Source: Phenylobacterium sp. (GTDB lineage: Bacteria; Pseudomonadota; Alphaproteobacteria; Caulobacterales; Caulobacteraceae). Taken from it: a stretch of 35,292 nucleotides of DNA. Shown here in pieces: positions 16,089 through 23,657 of the stretch. The notes beneath the pieces were generated by a model. It did not search any database. It saw only the letters and a program-made list of their open reading frames with translations, and was not told where the DNA came from. The position numbers and the translations under genes were made by a program. The stretch spans positions 1-35,292 of the forward strand of contig NZ_JANXWD010000135.1 in the NCBI RefSeq assembly GCF_025351295.1, given 5' to 3'. Position 1 is the first letter of the stretch, and every line of letters starts with the position of its first letter.

Positions 16089-16639
16089 GCTTCCATCAAC
16101 CGGGGCATCAGCTCGACCATGTTGCAGGGCCCGTGGCGGCTGTCGAGCTGGGCGGAGATCACCTTGTCCCAGCCGTCCTTCACCGCGCCGTTGGAGCCCG
16201 GCAGGCAGAAGACGAAGCAGCCCTTCACGATCCCGGCCAGCGCGCGCGACTGCAGGGTCGAGAGGCCGACCGACTGGTAACTGACCAGGTGGAAGACCAC
16301 CGAGAAGCCGTCGATCTCCTTGTCGAACAGCGGACGCACCGCCTCGGGCGTCACGTCGCGGCCGGTGATGCCGGTGCCGCCGGTGGTGACGATGGCCTCG
16401 ACGAAGCCGGACGCGGCCCAGGCCTCGATCTTCCCGCGGATCTCCATGATGTCGTCGCGGACGATGGCCTTGTCGACCAGCTCGTGGCCGGCGGCCTTCA
16501 CCCGCTCGGCCAGCAGGTGGCCGGAGGTATCACTCTCCTCGTCGCGGGTATCGGAAACGGTCAGCACCGCGATCTTCACGGGCTTGATCGGCTGAGCGGT
16601 GTCGATGCGGCCACCGGGGGTCAGCACAGGGGCGTTCAT
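16085..16639 (-). CDS. moaB: Molybdenum cofactor biosynthesis protein B (MoaB)
   Basis: A 184-residue member of the MogA/MoaB family, which adenylylates molybdopterin or has a related role before MoeA. Motifs are [18 protein letters not shown], the [16 protein letters not shown] molybdopterin-binding loop (about residues 105-120), and [15 protein letters not shown]. The ending [12 protein letters not shown] is typical of the longer alphaproteobacterial MoaB. The ATG at 16639 is preceded by an AGGAG-like sequence. It overlaps moaC, and no separate mogA is in the window, so it may serve as the adenylyltransferase here. Confidence 0.96.
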   Translation of the reverse strand: MNAPVLTPGGRIDTAQPIKPVKIAVLTVSDTRDEESDTSGHLLAERVKAAGHELVDKAIVRDDIMEIRGKIEAWAASGFVEAIVTTGGTGITGRDVTPEAVRPLFDKEIDGFSVVFHLVSYQSVGLSTLQSRALAGIVKGCFVFCLPGSNGAVKDGWDKVISAQLDSRHGPCNMVELMPRLMEA

Positions 16640-16707
16640 GGGGCAGGCTCCTTGGGGAGCGGCAATCTAGCGCCCCCGACCCGCCGCGCGAAGCCGGCGT
16701 TGAGCGT

Positions 16708-16950
16708 CTAGTCGGGTGCGCTCTGCTCGCCGGAGACGCCGTCGCTCGAAACGCGGCAGGTGGCGAAGGTGCCGAGGCCGGTCAACCGCCGGCCGTCCAG
16801 GCAGATCTCGACCCCCAGGTGGTGCGGGCTGTCGTCGAGCAGCCGGCGCGCGAGTTCCTCGGCGCGCAGGGCATTGACAGCGACGATCAGGTGCAGCGTC
16901 GGCACGGCGTAGCGGTCGTCGTCCACGAATATCTCGAAGGTGTCGCTCAT
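16708..16950 (-). CDS. Hypothetical protein, 80 aa
   Basis: A small acidic protein starting MSDTFEIFVDDDRYAVPTL and including LHLIVAVNALRAEELARRLLDD, the pattern of a strand followed by a helix. It is not recognised. The ATG at 16950 with GGAG about 4 bases upstream is preferred over the longer frame to 17049, whose extra residues are unstructured. It lies between the GFA-like gene and moaB on the same strand. A link to molybdenum cofactor is positional only. Confidence 0.65.
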   Translation of the reverse strand: MSDTFEIFVDDDRYAVPTLHLIVAVNALRAEELARRLLDDSPHHLGVEICLDGRRLTGLGTFATCRVSSDGVSGEQSAPD

Positions 16951-17063
16951 GGCTCCGACCGTCATCTCGGGGCGGGAAAGCGTGACCATAGGCGCTTGCG
17001 GACCCGCTTTCTGTCGGCTTGCGGACAGAAGAAAATCGATTTCGGGCAAGCGCTATCGGCCGG

Positions 17064-17549
17064 TCAGAACATGTCGTCCGGGAGGATGCGCTTCGTCTTG
17101 CGGGGACGCGCCCACATCACGCCGGGATAGCCCTTCAGCGGGGCGAGAGGCTCGCCGAGGTAGGTCCAGTCGGCCTGCTCCGACAGGTTCATGTGGTAGC
17201 GGGGTTCGCGGCCGGTGCGCTCGGTGAACAGGGCGCGGGGGATATTGACCATGGTGGGCGAGCGGGCGCGTTCGTACAGCACCGGGGCGCCGCAGCGGGC
17301 GCAGAAGCTGCGGGCCGTGCCGGCGGCGGCGTCCTCGAAGCGGGTGAGGCTGTCCTCGCCCTCGAGGATACGGAAGCGGCTGCGGTAGCTGGCGACATAG
17401 GTGACGTAGGCGGCGCCGTGGGCGTGGCGGCTGGCGGCGGCGTGGTCGTGCCAGGCCCAGCGGGCGGGCACGTCGATCTCGATCTTCACCGCGCCGCAGA
17501 CGCAGGCGCCGGCCGCCTGGACCGCGGAGGCCTTGGGCTTAGCGGCCAT
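17064..17549 (-). CDS. GFA/CENP-V-like protein with altered zinc site
   Basis: A 161-residue member of the glutathione-dependent formaldehyde-activating (Mss4-like) fold. The first zinc pair is present as CVCGAV (about 16-18), and the later pair as FCARCGAPVLYE (about 98-101). The middle CHCxxCR motif that normally completes the catalytic zinc site is absent: the aligned segment reads WHDHAAASRHAHG. A structural zinc may survive, but the catalytic zinc of true GFA enzymes is doubtful. It overlaps the 3' end of moaE by 11 bases and is probably co-transcribed with moaA-moaD-moaE. The physiological role is unknown. Confidence 0.85.
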   Translation of the reverse strand: MAAKPKASAVQAAGACVCGAVKIEIDVPARWAWHDHAAASRHAHGAAYVTYVASYRSRFRILEGEDSLTRFEDAAAGTARSFCARCGAPVLYERARSPTMVNIPRALFTERTGREPRYHMNLSEQADWTYLGEPLAPLKGYPGVMWARPRKTKRILPDDMF

Positions 17550-17988
17550 CCCAGCGCTCGCGGTCGGCGTGGTCCTGGGCGCTGGGCTCGATCCAGCGGG
17601 CGCCGTCGGGGCCGTGTTCCTTCTTCCAGAACGGCGCGCGGGACTTCAGGTAGTCCATCAGGAAGTCGCAGGCCTCGAAGGCGGCGCGGCGGTGGCTGGC
17701 GGCGGTGGCGACGAAGACGATGGGTTCGCCGGGGCCGATCTTGCCCACCCGGTGGAGGATGGCCAGGTCGTGCAGGCCGAAGCGTTCGCGGGCCTGGTCG
17801 GCGATCCTGCCGATCTGCGCCTCGGTGAAGCCGGGGTAGGCCTCCAGCTCAAGGATCGCGGTGGCGCCGCGTTCGGCGCGGGCCAGGCCGGTGAAGGTGG
17901 CGACCGCGCCGGTCTCGGTGCGGCCCCGGCTGAAGGCGGTGAGTTCGGCGCCGGGGTCGAACGGTGTTTCGCTCAGCCGGATGGTCAT
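17539..17988 (-). CDS. moaE: Molybdopterin synthase catalytic subunit MoaE
   Basis: A 149-residue large subunit of molybdopterin synthase, which inserts the dithiolene sulfurs using thiocarboxylated MoaD. Key parts are GAVATFTGLAR near residue 27, LELEAYPGFTEAQI, the HRVGKIGPGEPIVFV strand and SHRRAAFEACDFLMDYLKS followed by APFWKKE with the catalytic lysines. Length is normal. The ATG overlaps the moaD stop by 4 bases (17985-17988), an arrangement that fits 1:1 production of the two subunits. Confidence 0.97.
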   Translation of the reverse strand: MTIRLSETPFDPGAELTAFSRGRTETGAVATFTGLARAERGATAILELEAYPGFTEAQIGRIADQARERFGLHDLAILHRVGKIGPGEPIVFVATAASHRRAAFEACDFLMDYLKSRAPFWKKEHGPDGARWIEPSAQDHADRERWDGR

Positions 17989-18224
17989 CCGCCGCTCATG
18001 GGCGGCAGGAAGGCGACCTCGCTGCGGGCCGTAAGCGCGGCGTCGCCGCGCACCACCGCCTGGTCGACGGCCACCTGGACGCCGGGGCCGCCCAGGGCGA
18101 GGCCAAGATCGGCGTCCTCATCGGCGAGCAAGCCGCGCAGCGCGGCCAGGGAGGCGGCCTCGACCTCGCGGTCGCGCCAGCCGGCGAGGTCGCGCAGCGG
18201 GCCGAACAGCAGCACCCGCGCCAT
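17985..18224 (-). CDS. moaD: Molybdopterin synthase sulfur carrier subunit MoaD
   Basis: A 79-residue ubiquitin-fold protein. It starts MARVLLFGPLRDLAGWRD and ends in the obligatory Gly-Gly (FLPPMSGG), which is adenylylated and converted to a thiocarboxylate for sulfur transfer in MoaE. It starts 1 bp after the moaA stop codon and overlaps moaE, so moaA-moaD-moaE form one tight transcription unit. Confidence 0.97.
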   Translation of the reverse strand: MARVLLFGPLRDLAGWRDREVEAASLAALRGLLADEDADLGLALGGPGVQVAVDQAVVRGDAALTARSEVAFLPPMSGG

Positions 18225-18225
18225 C

Positions 18226-19251
18226 TCAGCCGCCGGTGGTGGACATGTGGCGGGCCACGGCGGGCCTGGCGCGGGCGATCTCGAAGTCGTGGCCCTTGGG
18301 CTTGCCGGCGATGGCCGCGCGGATCGCCACGGCCAGCTCGGCGTCGGTGGCGCCGGCCCGGATCACGGCGCGCAGGTCGGTCTCGTCGTCCTGGCCCAGG
18401 CAGGTGTGCAGGGCCCCGGTGCAGGTCAGCCGCACGCGGTTGCAGGCCTCGCAGAAATTGTGGCTGAGCGGGGTGATCAGGCCCAGCCGCCCGCCGGTCT
18501 CGGCGACGCGGACGTAGCGGGCGGGGCCGCCGGTGTTCAGCGGCAGGTCCTCCAGCGTCCAGAAGCTCTCCAGCTGACGGCGGACGTCCTTCAGGGACAG
18601 GTACTGGTCGGTGCGATCGGCCTCGATCTCTCCCATCGGCATGGTCTCGATCAGGGTGATGTCGCACCCCCGGCCGTGCGCCCAGGCGATCAGGTCAGGC
18701 AGTTCGGCGGCGTTGTCGCCCTTCAGCGCCACAGCGTTGATCTTGACGCTTAGTCCAGCTTGCTGGGCGGCGGCGACGCCGTCCTGCACCTTGGCCAGGT
18801 CGCCGCCACGGGTCAGGCGGCGGAACAGGTCCGGCTTCAGCGTGTCCATGGAGACATTGACCCGGCGCACGCCGGCCTCGGCCAGCTGGCCGGAAAATTC
18901 GCGCAGGCGCGTGCCATTGGTGGAGAGCGTGAGTTCCTCAAGGGCGCCTGTCCCCAGGTGCCGGGCAAGGCGGCGGACCAGGTCCAGCATGCCCTTGCGC
19001 ATCAGCGGTTCGCCGCCGGTGAGCCGGATCTTCTTCGTCCCCAGGTCGACGAAGGCGCTGGCGACGCGGTCCAGTTCCTCCAGGCTCAGCACCTCAGCCT
19101 TCGGCAGGAAGGTCATGTGCTCGGCCATGCAGTACACGCAGCGCAGGTCGCAGCGGTCGGTGACCGACAGGCGCAGATAGCTCACCGTCCGGCCGAAACC
19201 GTCGATCAGCGGCGTGCGCCCTTGCGGGGCCATGTCGTCATAGGGCGTCAT
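18226..19251 (-). CDS. moaA: GTP 3',8-cyclase MoaA
   Basis: A 341-residue radical SAM enzyme that starts molybdenum cofactor synthesis by cyclising GTP. The SAM [4Fe-4S] cluster cysteines are C34, C38 and C41 in [24 protein letters not shown] and LSTNGTRL follow. The second, GTP-binding cluster uses the cysteines of [14 protein letters not shown]. The C-terminus ends in Gly-Gly (MSTTGG), which is needed for catalysis in MoaA. The ATG at 19251 is chosen; the frame is open to 19302 but would overlap the divergent mocA. A nearer ATG at 19233 is also possible. The intergenic gap of 29 bp must hold back-to-back promoters, and there is no room for a Moco riboswitch. Confidence 0.97.
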   Translation of the reverse strand: MTPYDDMAPQGRTPLIDGFGRTVSYLRLSVTDRCDLRCVYCMAEHMTFLPKAEVLSLEELDRVASAFVDLGTKKIRLTGGEPLMRKGMLDLVRRLARHLGTGALEELTLSTNGTRLREFSGQLAEAGVRRVNVSMDTLKPDLFRRLTRGGDLAKVQDGVAAAQQAGLSVKINAVALKGDNAAELPDLIAWAHGRGCDITLIETMPMGEIEADRTDQYLSLKDVRRQLESFWTLEDLPLNTGGPARYVRVAETGGRLGLITPLSHNFCEACNRVRLTCTGALHTCLGQDDETDLRAVIRAGATDAELAVAIRAAIAGKPKGHDFEIARARPAVARHMSTTGG

Positions 19252-19280
19252 GCAGCAGACAAGATAAGGGGGAACGCCGC

Positions 19281-19898
19281 GTGAAGACAGGGGGGGCCGC
19301 AAGCCACAGCATCGCAGCCCTGGTGCTGGCGGCCGGCGCGGGCTCGCGGTTCGGTGGCGGCAAGCTCCTGGCCCCGTTCCAGGGCGCCCCGCTGCTGCAC
19401 GCCGCCCTGGCCGCTGCGCGGGCCGCGCCGGTAGGGTCGATCACCGTGGTGACCGGGGCCGATGCAGCGTTGGTGGCCGCCGCCGCGCGGGCCTTCGACC
19501 CGACCATCCGCCTCGTCCATGCGGCCGATCACGCCGAAGGCATGGCGGCGTCGCTGCGCGCGGGGATCGCCAGCCTGGACGACGACGCAGCCGCCGCCTT
19601 CGTGTTCCTGGGCGACATGCCGCGCGTGCCGCATGCGGTGCTGGCGCCCCTGGCCCAGGCGGTGGCGGCCGGCGCGGCGGCCTCCGCGCCGGTGTTCCAG
19701 GGGCGGCGGGGCAATCCGGTGGTGCTGGCGCGCGCGCTGTTCGGCGAGGTGGCGGCGCTGACCGGCGACGTCGGCGCGCGGCCGATCCTGCAGCGGCTGG
19801 GCGCGGGACTGGCCCTGGTCGAGGCGCCTGACGACGGCGTGCTGTTCGATGTGGACGCGCGGGCCGACCTGTCCGGCCAGCGACCGGTTAGACCCTGA
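19281..19898 (+). CDS. mocA: MobA/MocA-family nucleotidyltransferase
   Basis: A 205-residue NTP-transferase of the MobA-like family. The nucleotide-binding loop [15 protein letters not shown] is at about residues 13-27, with [29 protein letters not shown] (metal-binding Asp) and [12 protein letters not shown] later. Proteins of this type transfer CMP to molybdopterin (MocA) or GMP (MobA). The RFGGGK loop, and the presence of xdhC nearby, favour MocA serving xanthine dehydrogenase-family enzymes, but the base specificity is an inference. The GTG start at 19281 has AAGGGGGAA about 7 bases upstream. It is divergent from moaA. Confidence 0.88.
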   Translation: MKTGGAASHSIAALVLAAGAGSRFGGGKLLAPFQGAPLLHAALAAARAAPVGSITVVTGADAALVAAAARAFDPTIRLVHAADHAEGMAASLRAGIASLDDDAAAAFVFLGDMPRVPHAVLAPLAQAVAAGAAASAPVFQGRRGNPVVLARALFGEVAALTGDVGARPILQRLGAGLALVEAPDDGVLFDVDARADLSGQRPVRP

Positions 19899-20073
19899 GG
19901 TCGATGCGGTTGGCCGCAGGCTGTTGCGGCTCGCAGGGCTGGATGCGCACCTCGTCGGCCAGGTTGAGCTGCCGGGCGGCGCCGGCCAGCGTCTGGGCGA
20001 GTTGCACCGAGGTGGGCAGGCTCATGGAGGACCACAGCCCCTCCCCTGAATTGCGCAACTGCACATTGACCAC
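19888..20073 (-). CDS. Small hypothetical protein, 61 aa
   Basis: A short frame on the minus strand, opening at a GTG 8 bases after GGCGAGG, with a stop codon just upstream. It encodes VNVQLRNSGEGLWSSMSLP then a helical SVQLAQTLAGAARQLNLADE and ends in NRIDLRV. An internal ATG would give 45 residues. It overlaps the end of mocA by 11 bases. No family is recognised. The amphipathic helix and even codon pattern suggest a real small gene, but a chance frame cannot be excluded. Confidence 0.45.
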   Translation of the reverse strand: MVNVQLRNSGEGLWSSMSLPTSVQLAQTLAGAARQLNLADEVRIQPCEPQQPAANRIDLRV

Positions 20074-20117
20074 GGTATCGGCCTCGCCATCCTACCGGCC
20101 AAGATAGTCTTCCGGGC

Positions 20118-20134
20118 TTAACCGAGCGTTAACC
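20118..20134. promoter_or_regulatory. CtrA binding box (TTAA-N7-TTAACC)
   Basis: TTAACCGAGCGTTAACC matches the full CtrA recognition pattern of Caulobacter, two TTAA half-sites 7 bases apart, with the favoured CC after each. It lies about 165 bases before the secreted protein gene at 20299 and 45 bases before the small minus-strand gene, so it could control either. Confidence 0.7.
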
Positions 20135-20298
20135 GGCATCGTCGTTGCCGCGCCGGCTGCCCTGTGTCGCAGGCCCCGCTCTCGGTGGTCCCGGCCGGCT
20201 GTTCTCCTTTCCGCCCAACCGGCGTTCGAAGGACGTGTTATCCGGAGCGACGCAACCCGGCCTTGCCGATGCGATTCCGGCGCGCGAGACTGCGTCCC

Positions 20299-20787
20299 AT
20301 GGTCGCCCTTGTCCGCCGCTTCCGCCGCGCCGCCCTCATCGCCCTGTCCCTGGCCACCGTCGGCGTCGCCGCCGCGGCGCACGACTACATCGTGGTCAGA
20401 TCCACCGACCCGGCCATCGCCCCCGGCCGGGGTCTCGACGGCGGCCAACGGCTGGCCGTGGCCGTCGGGCGCACGATCACCCTGATGCACGCCAGCGGCG
20501 ACGTGGTGCAGGTGAAAGGCGCGGCCGGCGGGGTGGTCGTCCCGACGCGCAAGGCCGCCGGCGCGGACGCCCAGCGGCTGGAGGAACTGCGGGTGATCGT
20601 CTCGACGGACAGCCGCCAGGTCACCGAGGGCCTGGGCCAGCACCGCACCCGCGGCGGCGTCTGCCCCACGCCCGCCAGCCTCACCACCCTGGACGCCATC
20701 GCCCAGGTGCAGTCGGCCGGTTGCACCGACGAGGCCGCCAAGGCGCTGGACGCCTGGATCGCCAGCCACCCGGCGCCGGAGTCCTAG
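20299..20787 (+). CDS. Secreted hypothetical protein with C-terminal cysteine pair
   Basis: An unrecognised protein of about 162 residues. A basic N-terminus (MVALVRRFRRAA) leads into a hydrophobic stretch ending at AAAAHDY, a Sec signal peptide. The mature part contains short strands (AVAVGRTITLMHASGDVVQV) and a basic middle, then two cysteines (GGVCPTP and QSAGCTD) that could form a periplasmic disulfide. The frame is open upstream to 20164, and ATGs at 20269 and 20299 are both possible; 20299 gives the cleanest signal peptide. A CtrA box lies upstream, so cell-cycle control is plausible. The function is unknown. Confidence 0.75.
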   Translation: MVALVRRFRRAALIALSLATVGVAAAAHDYIVVRSTDPAIAPGRGLDGGQRLAVAVGRTITLMHASGDVVQVKGAAGGVVVPTRKAAGADAQRLEELRVIVSTDSRQVTEGLGQHRTRGGVCPTPASLTTLDAIAQVQSAGCTDEAAKALDAWIASHPAPES

Positions 20788-20898
20788 AGCCTTTCTGGTT
20801 CAAGTGGAGTCACTTGAACCAGATCAAAAGGCTCTAACTCTTTGAATTAGAGCGCGTCGGGCGGCGAAACCGGGATCCACTTTCGCCTGACGCGCTCT
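20786..20898. repeat. Twin-hairpin intergenic repeat element (AGAGC ends)
   Basis: Two imperfect palindromes in tandem. AGAGCC...GGCTCT (20786-20835) has an inner GGTTCAAGTG/CACTTGAACC stem. AGAGCGCGT...ACGCGCTCT (20849-20898) has a GGATCCACTT centre. Elements of this type recur in many alphaproteobacterial genomes. The right end overlaps and supplies the stop codon of the PepSY gene (20897-20899). Confidence 0.75.
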
Positions 20899-21997
20899 AG
20901 GCCACGGCGCGGCCGATCGCGCGGCGGCGGGCGGAGCGGCGTAGCCACATCACCACGCCGGTGATCCCGAGCCCGGCCGGGGCGAGGCCGGCCAGGGTGA
21001 TGACGATCCGCCAGACCAGTCCCATATCGGTCCCGTCGTGGACCTGGCGCATCAGCTTCGAGGTCGGGTCGGGACCGCCCCCGCCGCCGCGCTCGGGCAG
21101 GGCCCGCCTTACCTCGCCCGTGGCGTCGACGACCTGGAGCGTCGCGCCGGCCGCGGATTCCAGCCGCCACGACGGCGAGCGGCCGCTCTGCGGATAGTTG
21201 ACCACCTGGGGCCTGACCCCGGCGGCGGCGATCGCCGCCCCCAGGCTCATGCGGGGCTGGGCCAGCGGCGGGGCGAGGCGGCCGGGGCCGCCCTGGCGTT
21301 GCGGCGGGACCGAGGCGCCCACCAGGGCGTGGCTGGTCTGGGGGAAGGCGATATAGACCCCGGTCAGCGAGAGCGCCGCCAGCGGCAGGCAGACCCAGAA
21401 GCCGATCATGTGGTGCAGGTTGAACAGGCTCGAGGCCCCTCGGCGCCAGCGCAGCCCCACCAGGAACCGGCCGTGCCGGGGCCACCACAGCCACAGGCCC
21501 GTGGCGCAGGACACGAACATCGCCCAGCCCAGCCAGCCCACCACCTTGCGTCCAAGGTCGGGGATCAGCAGCGAGCCGTGCAGCCGGTGGATCACCATGG
21601 TGGCCTGCCGGGCGACCTCGGCGGTGTCGAGCACCCGGGCTGTCGGCGGATCGATCCAGGCGTTGAGGGTGCGCGGCCGACCCCCCGGACCGGGCGGGCC
21701 GTCGAGCCGTCCGACCGCCACCACCGGATCGCCGGGGGTCTGCGGAAGCCGGATCTGGGTCAACCGGGCGCGCGTGCCGAACGCCGCCTGCGCCGCCTCG
21801 GCATAGACCTCGACGGGCTGTGAAGCCGTCGGCCCGCTGGTTGCGTATCTGACGGCATAGAGGGCGTGATCGATGCGATCGTGCCAGACCAGGATGGCGC
21901 CGGTGACGCTGAGGGGCATGAGCGCGACAAGCAGGCCCGCGCCGATCCAGAGATGCACGTCGAGCCATACGCGGCGCAGCCTGGCGAGCGGCTTCAT
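20897..21997 (-). CDS. PepSY-associated transmembrane protein (iron-linked)
   Basis: A 366-residue inner-membrane protein of the PepSY_TM family, often found beside siderophore receptors and proposed to help reduce or release iron. It has about four transmembrane helices: LWIGAGLLVALMPLSVTGAI near residue 15, one near AMFVSCATGLWLWWP, one at MIGFWVCLPLAALSLTGVYI, and one near VWRIVITLAGLAPAGLGI. Two periplasmic PepSY-like regions lie between them, with the MVIHRLHGSLL and NLHHMIGF histidines expected for haem or metal handling. The segment GGGGGPDPTSKLMRQVHDG is typical. A Fur-like box at 22044-22060 lies about 47 bases upstream of the ATG. The stop codon lies in a repeat element, so the original C-terminus may have been changed. 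Confidence 0.88.
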   Translation of the reverse strand: MKPLARLRRVWLDVHLWIGAGLLVALMPLSVTGAILVWHDRIDHALYAVRYATSGPTASQPVEVYAEAAQAAFGTRARLTQIRLPQTPGDPVVAVGRLDGPPGPGGRPRTLNAWIDPPTARVLDTAEVARQATMVIHRLHGSLLIPDLGRKVVGWLGWAMFVSCATGLWLWWPRHGRFLVGLRWRRGASSLFNLHHMIGFWVCLPLAALSLTGVYIAFPQTSHALVGASVPPQRQGGPGRLAPPLAQPRMSLGAAIAAAGVRPQVVNYPQSGRSPSWRLESAAGATLQVVDATGEVRRALPERGGGGGPDPTSKLMRQVHDGTDMGLVWRIVITLAGLAPAGLGITGVVMWLRRSARRRAIGRAVA

Positions 21998-22043
21998 GGG
22001 CAGGAAGATCTCTCTCTTCGGCGACGTCGCCGGCCTGCCTGCT

Positions 22044-22060
22044 AATGCGAATAATTCTCA
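22044..22060 (-). promoter_or_regulatory. Fur-like box upstream of PepSY gene
   Basis: AATGCGAATAATTCTCA (TGAGAATTATTCGCATT on the coding strand) is close to the palindromic TGAGAATNATTCTCA Fur pattern, about 47 bases upstream of the PepSY start. It agrees with an iron role for that gene. Confidence 0.72.
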
Positions 22061-22148
22061 AAGACAAGCGGCGGCCCGGCCGCAACCTTCCGCGGGCGGG
22101 TCTGTTGATCTCTGGGTAACCGACTCAGGGGACGGATCGACCGGCGCC

Positions 22149-22328
22149 ATGGATGTCCTGAAGCCCTTCCTGATGCTGGCCTGCGTGGCCTTCGTGCTCG
22201 GCTTCGCGGGCTATCTCGCGGTCGCGCGGATCACCACGATCCCGACGGCGCCGACGCAGCACGACACCTGGTCGTCAACCGTCTCGGCGCCGGCGTCGGA
22301 AGACTGGAACGGCGGCAAGCTGATCTAG
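22149..22328 (+). CDS. Small single-pass membrane protein, 59 aa
   Basis: A 59-residue protein with one strong transmembrane helix near the N-terminus (FLMLACVAFVLGFAGYLAVA) and a hydrophilic, Thr/Ser-rich tail ending WNGGKLI. The N-terminus MDVLKP is short, so the tail probably faces the periplasm or the helix acts as an uncleaved signal anchor. It is divergent from the PepSY gene. The ATG at 22149 is the natural start; the long upstream frame is antisense of that gene. No family is recognised. Confidence 0.65.
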   Translation: MDVLKPFLMLACVAFVLGFAGYLAVARITTIPTAPTQHDTWSSTVSAPASEDWNGGKLI

Positions 22329-22360
22329 GGCCAATCGACATTCAGCAGGAGGCCGCCGCG

Positions 22361-22491
22361 TTCTCCTCACCCGCAGGGGGAGGTGGATCCTGCGCAGCAT
22401 AGTGGAGGGGGCTTGCAGGATAGGTCTCGGCGGCGGCGGTCCCCCTCCACCCCCCTTCGGGCGGTCCCCCTCCCCCTACCGGTGAGGAGAA
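22361..22491. repeat. Long nested inverted-repeat element
   Basis: Outer arms TTCTCCTCACC (22361) and GGTGAGGAGAA (ending 22491) are perfectly complementary. Inside them GGGGGAGG pairs with CCTCCCCC and GTGGAGGGGG with CCCCCTCCAC, making a long cruciform of about 130 bp. It lies between convergent genes. A separate short GC-rich palindrome (CCCGGCGAAGGCGGGAAGACCGGGG, 22563-22586) follows it before the cysQ stop. Confidence 0.75.
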
Positions 22492-22599
22492 GCTAAGGCC
22501 GTCGGCGGCAGCTGAATGTCGATCCGTCCCAGTGCGAGGCTCCGCACCCTCGAGCCGCTCATCCCGGCGAAGGCGGGAAGACCGGGGGTGGGGGTGGTC

Positions 22600-23367
22600 C
22601 TACCCGCCCCGCGCCACGAACCAGCCGTTGCGGAAGCCGGCATTGGCCTTGCCGTAGCCGAAGGGCTCTCCCTCAGGCGTCTTGAACGATCCGCCGGCGG
22701 CTTCCAGCACGGCGTGTCCGGCGGCGACGTCCCACTCCATGGTCGGCCCGTGGCGCGGATAGATGTCGGCCGAGCCCTCGGCGAGGCGGCAGAGCTTGAT
22801 CGATGAGTCCATCGCCAGCGGATGGTCGAAGCCATATTCGGCGACCAGCTTGGCGATCGCCTCTTCCTTCATGGTGTGGCTGATCAGGCAGATCGCCTCG
22901 CCCTTTGGCCAGGGACGCACCCGCACGGGAGCCGCCGGGCCGCCGTTCGCCCGCTTTAGGACGCCACCACCATGGGTGAACCAGGTCTCGCCGCTGGGCG
23001 GGGCCGAGACCGCGCCGGCTACCGGGCGGCCGTCCTGGATCAGGCCGATGTTGACGGTGAAGTTCAGGTCGCCGCGCACGAAGGCCTTGGTGCCGTCCAG
23101 GGGATCGACCAGGAAGAACCGCGGGCCGATGGCGTCGGGCGTGCCGAACTCGCTGGCGTCCTCCTCGGAGATCACCGGGATATCGGGGAAGCGGCGCGCC
23201 AGGTGCTCCAGGATCAGCGTCTCGCCGCGTTGGTCCGCCTCGGTCACCGGGCTCTCGTCGGCCTTGGTGGTCACGGCCAGGCCGGAGCGCCACAGGGGCA
23301 GGATGAGGGCGGCGGCGGCCTCGCAGATCTCGGCCAGCACTTCGCCAATGTCGTTGTCGTCGCTCAA
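22600..23367 (-). CDS. cysQ: 3'(2'),5'-bisphosphate nucleotidase CysQ / inositol monophosphatase family
   Basis: A 255-residue Mg-dependent, Li-sensitive-type phosphatase. CysQ hydrolyses PAP, the by-product of PAPS use in sulfate assimilation and sulfotransfer. Metal ligands are visible: the ISEED Glu (about 68-70), the DPLDGTKAF motif (about 88-96) and the MEWDVAAGHAVLEAAGG Asp near residue 212. A helix LKRANG and GEPFGYGKANAGFRNGWFVA complete the family. The start is a TTG at 23367 whose A overlaps the DUF3553 stop (TTGA), so the two genes are coupled. A role in clearing PAP from the sulfotransferase-like protein 13 kb away is possible but speculative. Confidence 0.92.
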   Translation of the reverse strand: MSDDNDIGEVLAEICEAAAALILPLWRSGLAVTTKADESPVTEADQRGETLILEHLARRFPDIPVISEEDASEFGTPDAIGPRFFLVDPLDGTKAFVRGDLNFTVNIGLIQDGRPVAGAVSAPPSGETWFTHGGGVLKRANGGPAAPVRVRPWPKGEAICLISHTMKEEAIAKLVAEYGFDHPLAMDSSIKLCRLAEGSADIYPRHGPTMEWDVAAGHAVLEAAGGSFKTPEGEPFGYGKANAGFRNGWFVARGG

Positions 23368-23591
23368 GTCGCCCCCGGCCCGTGGCCTCTGGAATCGGTT
23401 TCTCTAGGATCGTCGCCCACAACCAGCAGGCTCACGACACCGGCGTCGATCGTCCGCTTGCCCGCATGTTCGAAGTTCACGGTGACCTTGCGCCCGGCGG
23501 CGGACTGGACCTGGCCCAGCCCCCAGTCGGCCTGCGACGGGTGACGCACCAGGACGCCCGGCTCCAGGAACGGATCCCCAAACGTCGTCAT
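23364..23591 (-). CDS. DUF3553 domain protein
   Basis: A 75-residue protein matching the DUF3553 pattern: FLEPGVLVRHPSQADWGLG, then GQVQSAAGRKVTVNFEHAG and KRTIDAGVVSL. The fold is a small SH3-like beta barrel as in CarD or UvrD C-terminal-type modules; function is unknown. The ATG at 23591 is divergent from chpT. It is translationally coupled to cysQ. Confidence 0.88.
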   Translation of the reverse strand: MTTFGDPFLEPGVLVRHPSQADWGLGQVQSAAGRKVTVNFEHAGKRTIDAGVVSLLVVGDDPRETDSRGHGPGAT

Positions 23592-23657
23592 TGGGTTGGT
23601 CTCTTAGAGACGGCCGGGCGTTTCCCCAATATGCAAATCGCGCCAAAGCTGGACGCC

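Noticed and set aside
19252..19280. Moco riboswitch upstream of moaA
   Set aside because: Only 29 bases separate moaA and mocA starts, far too short for that RNA.
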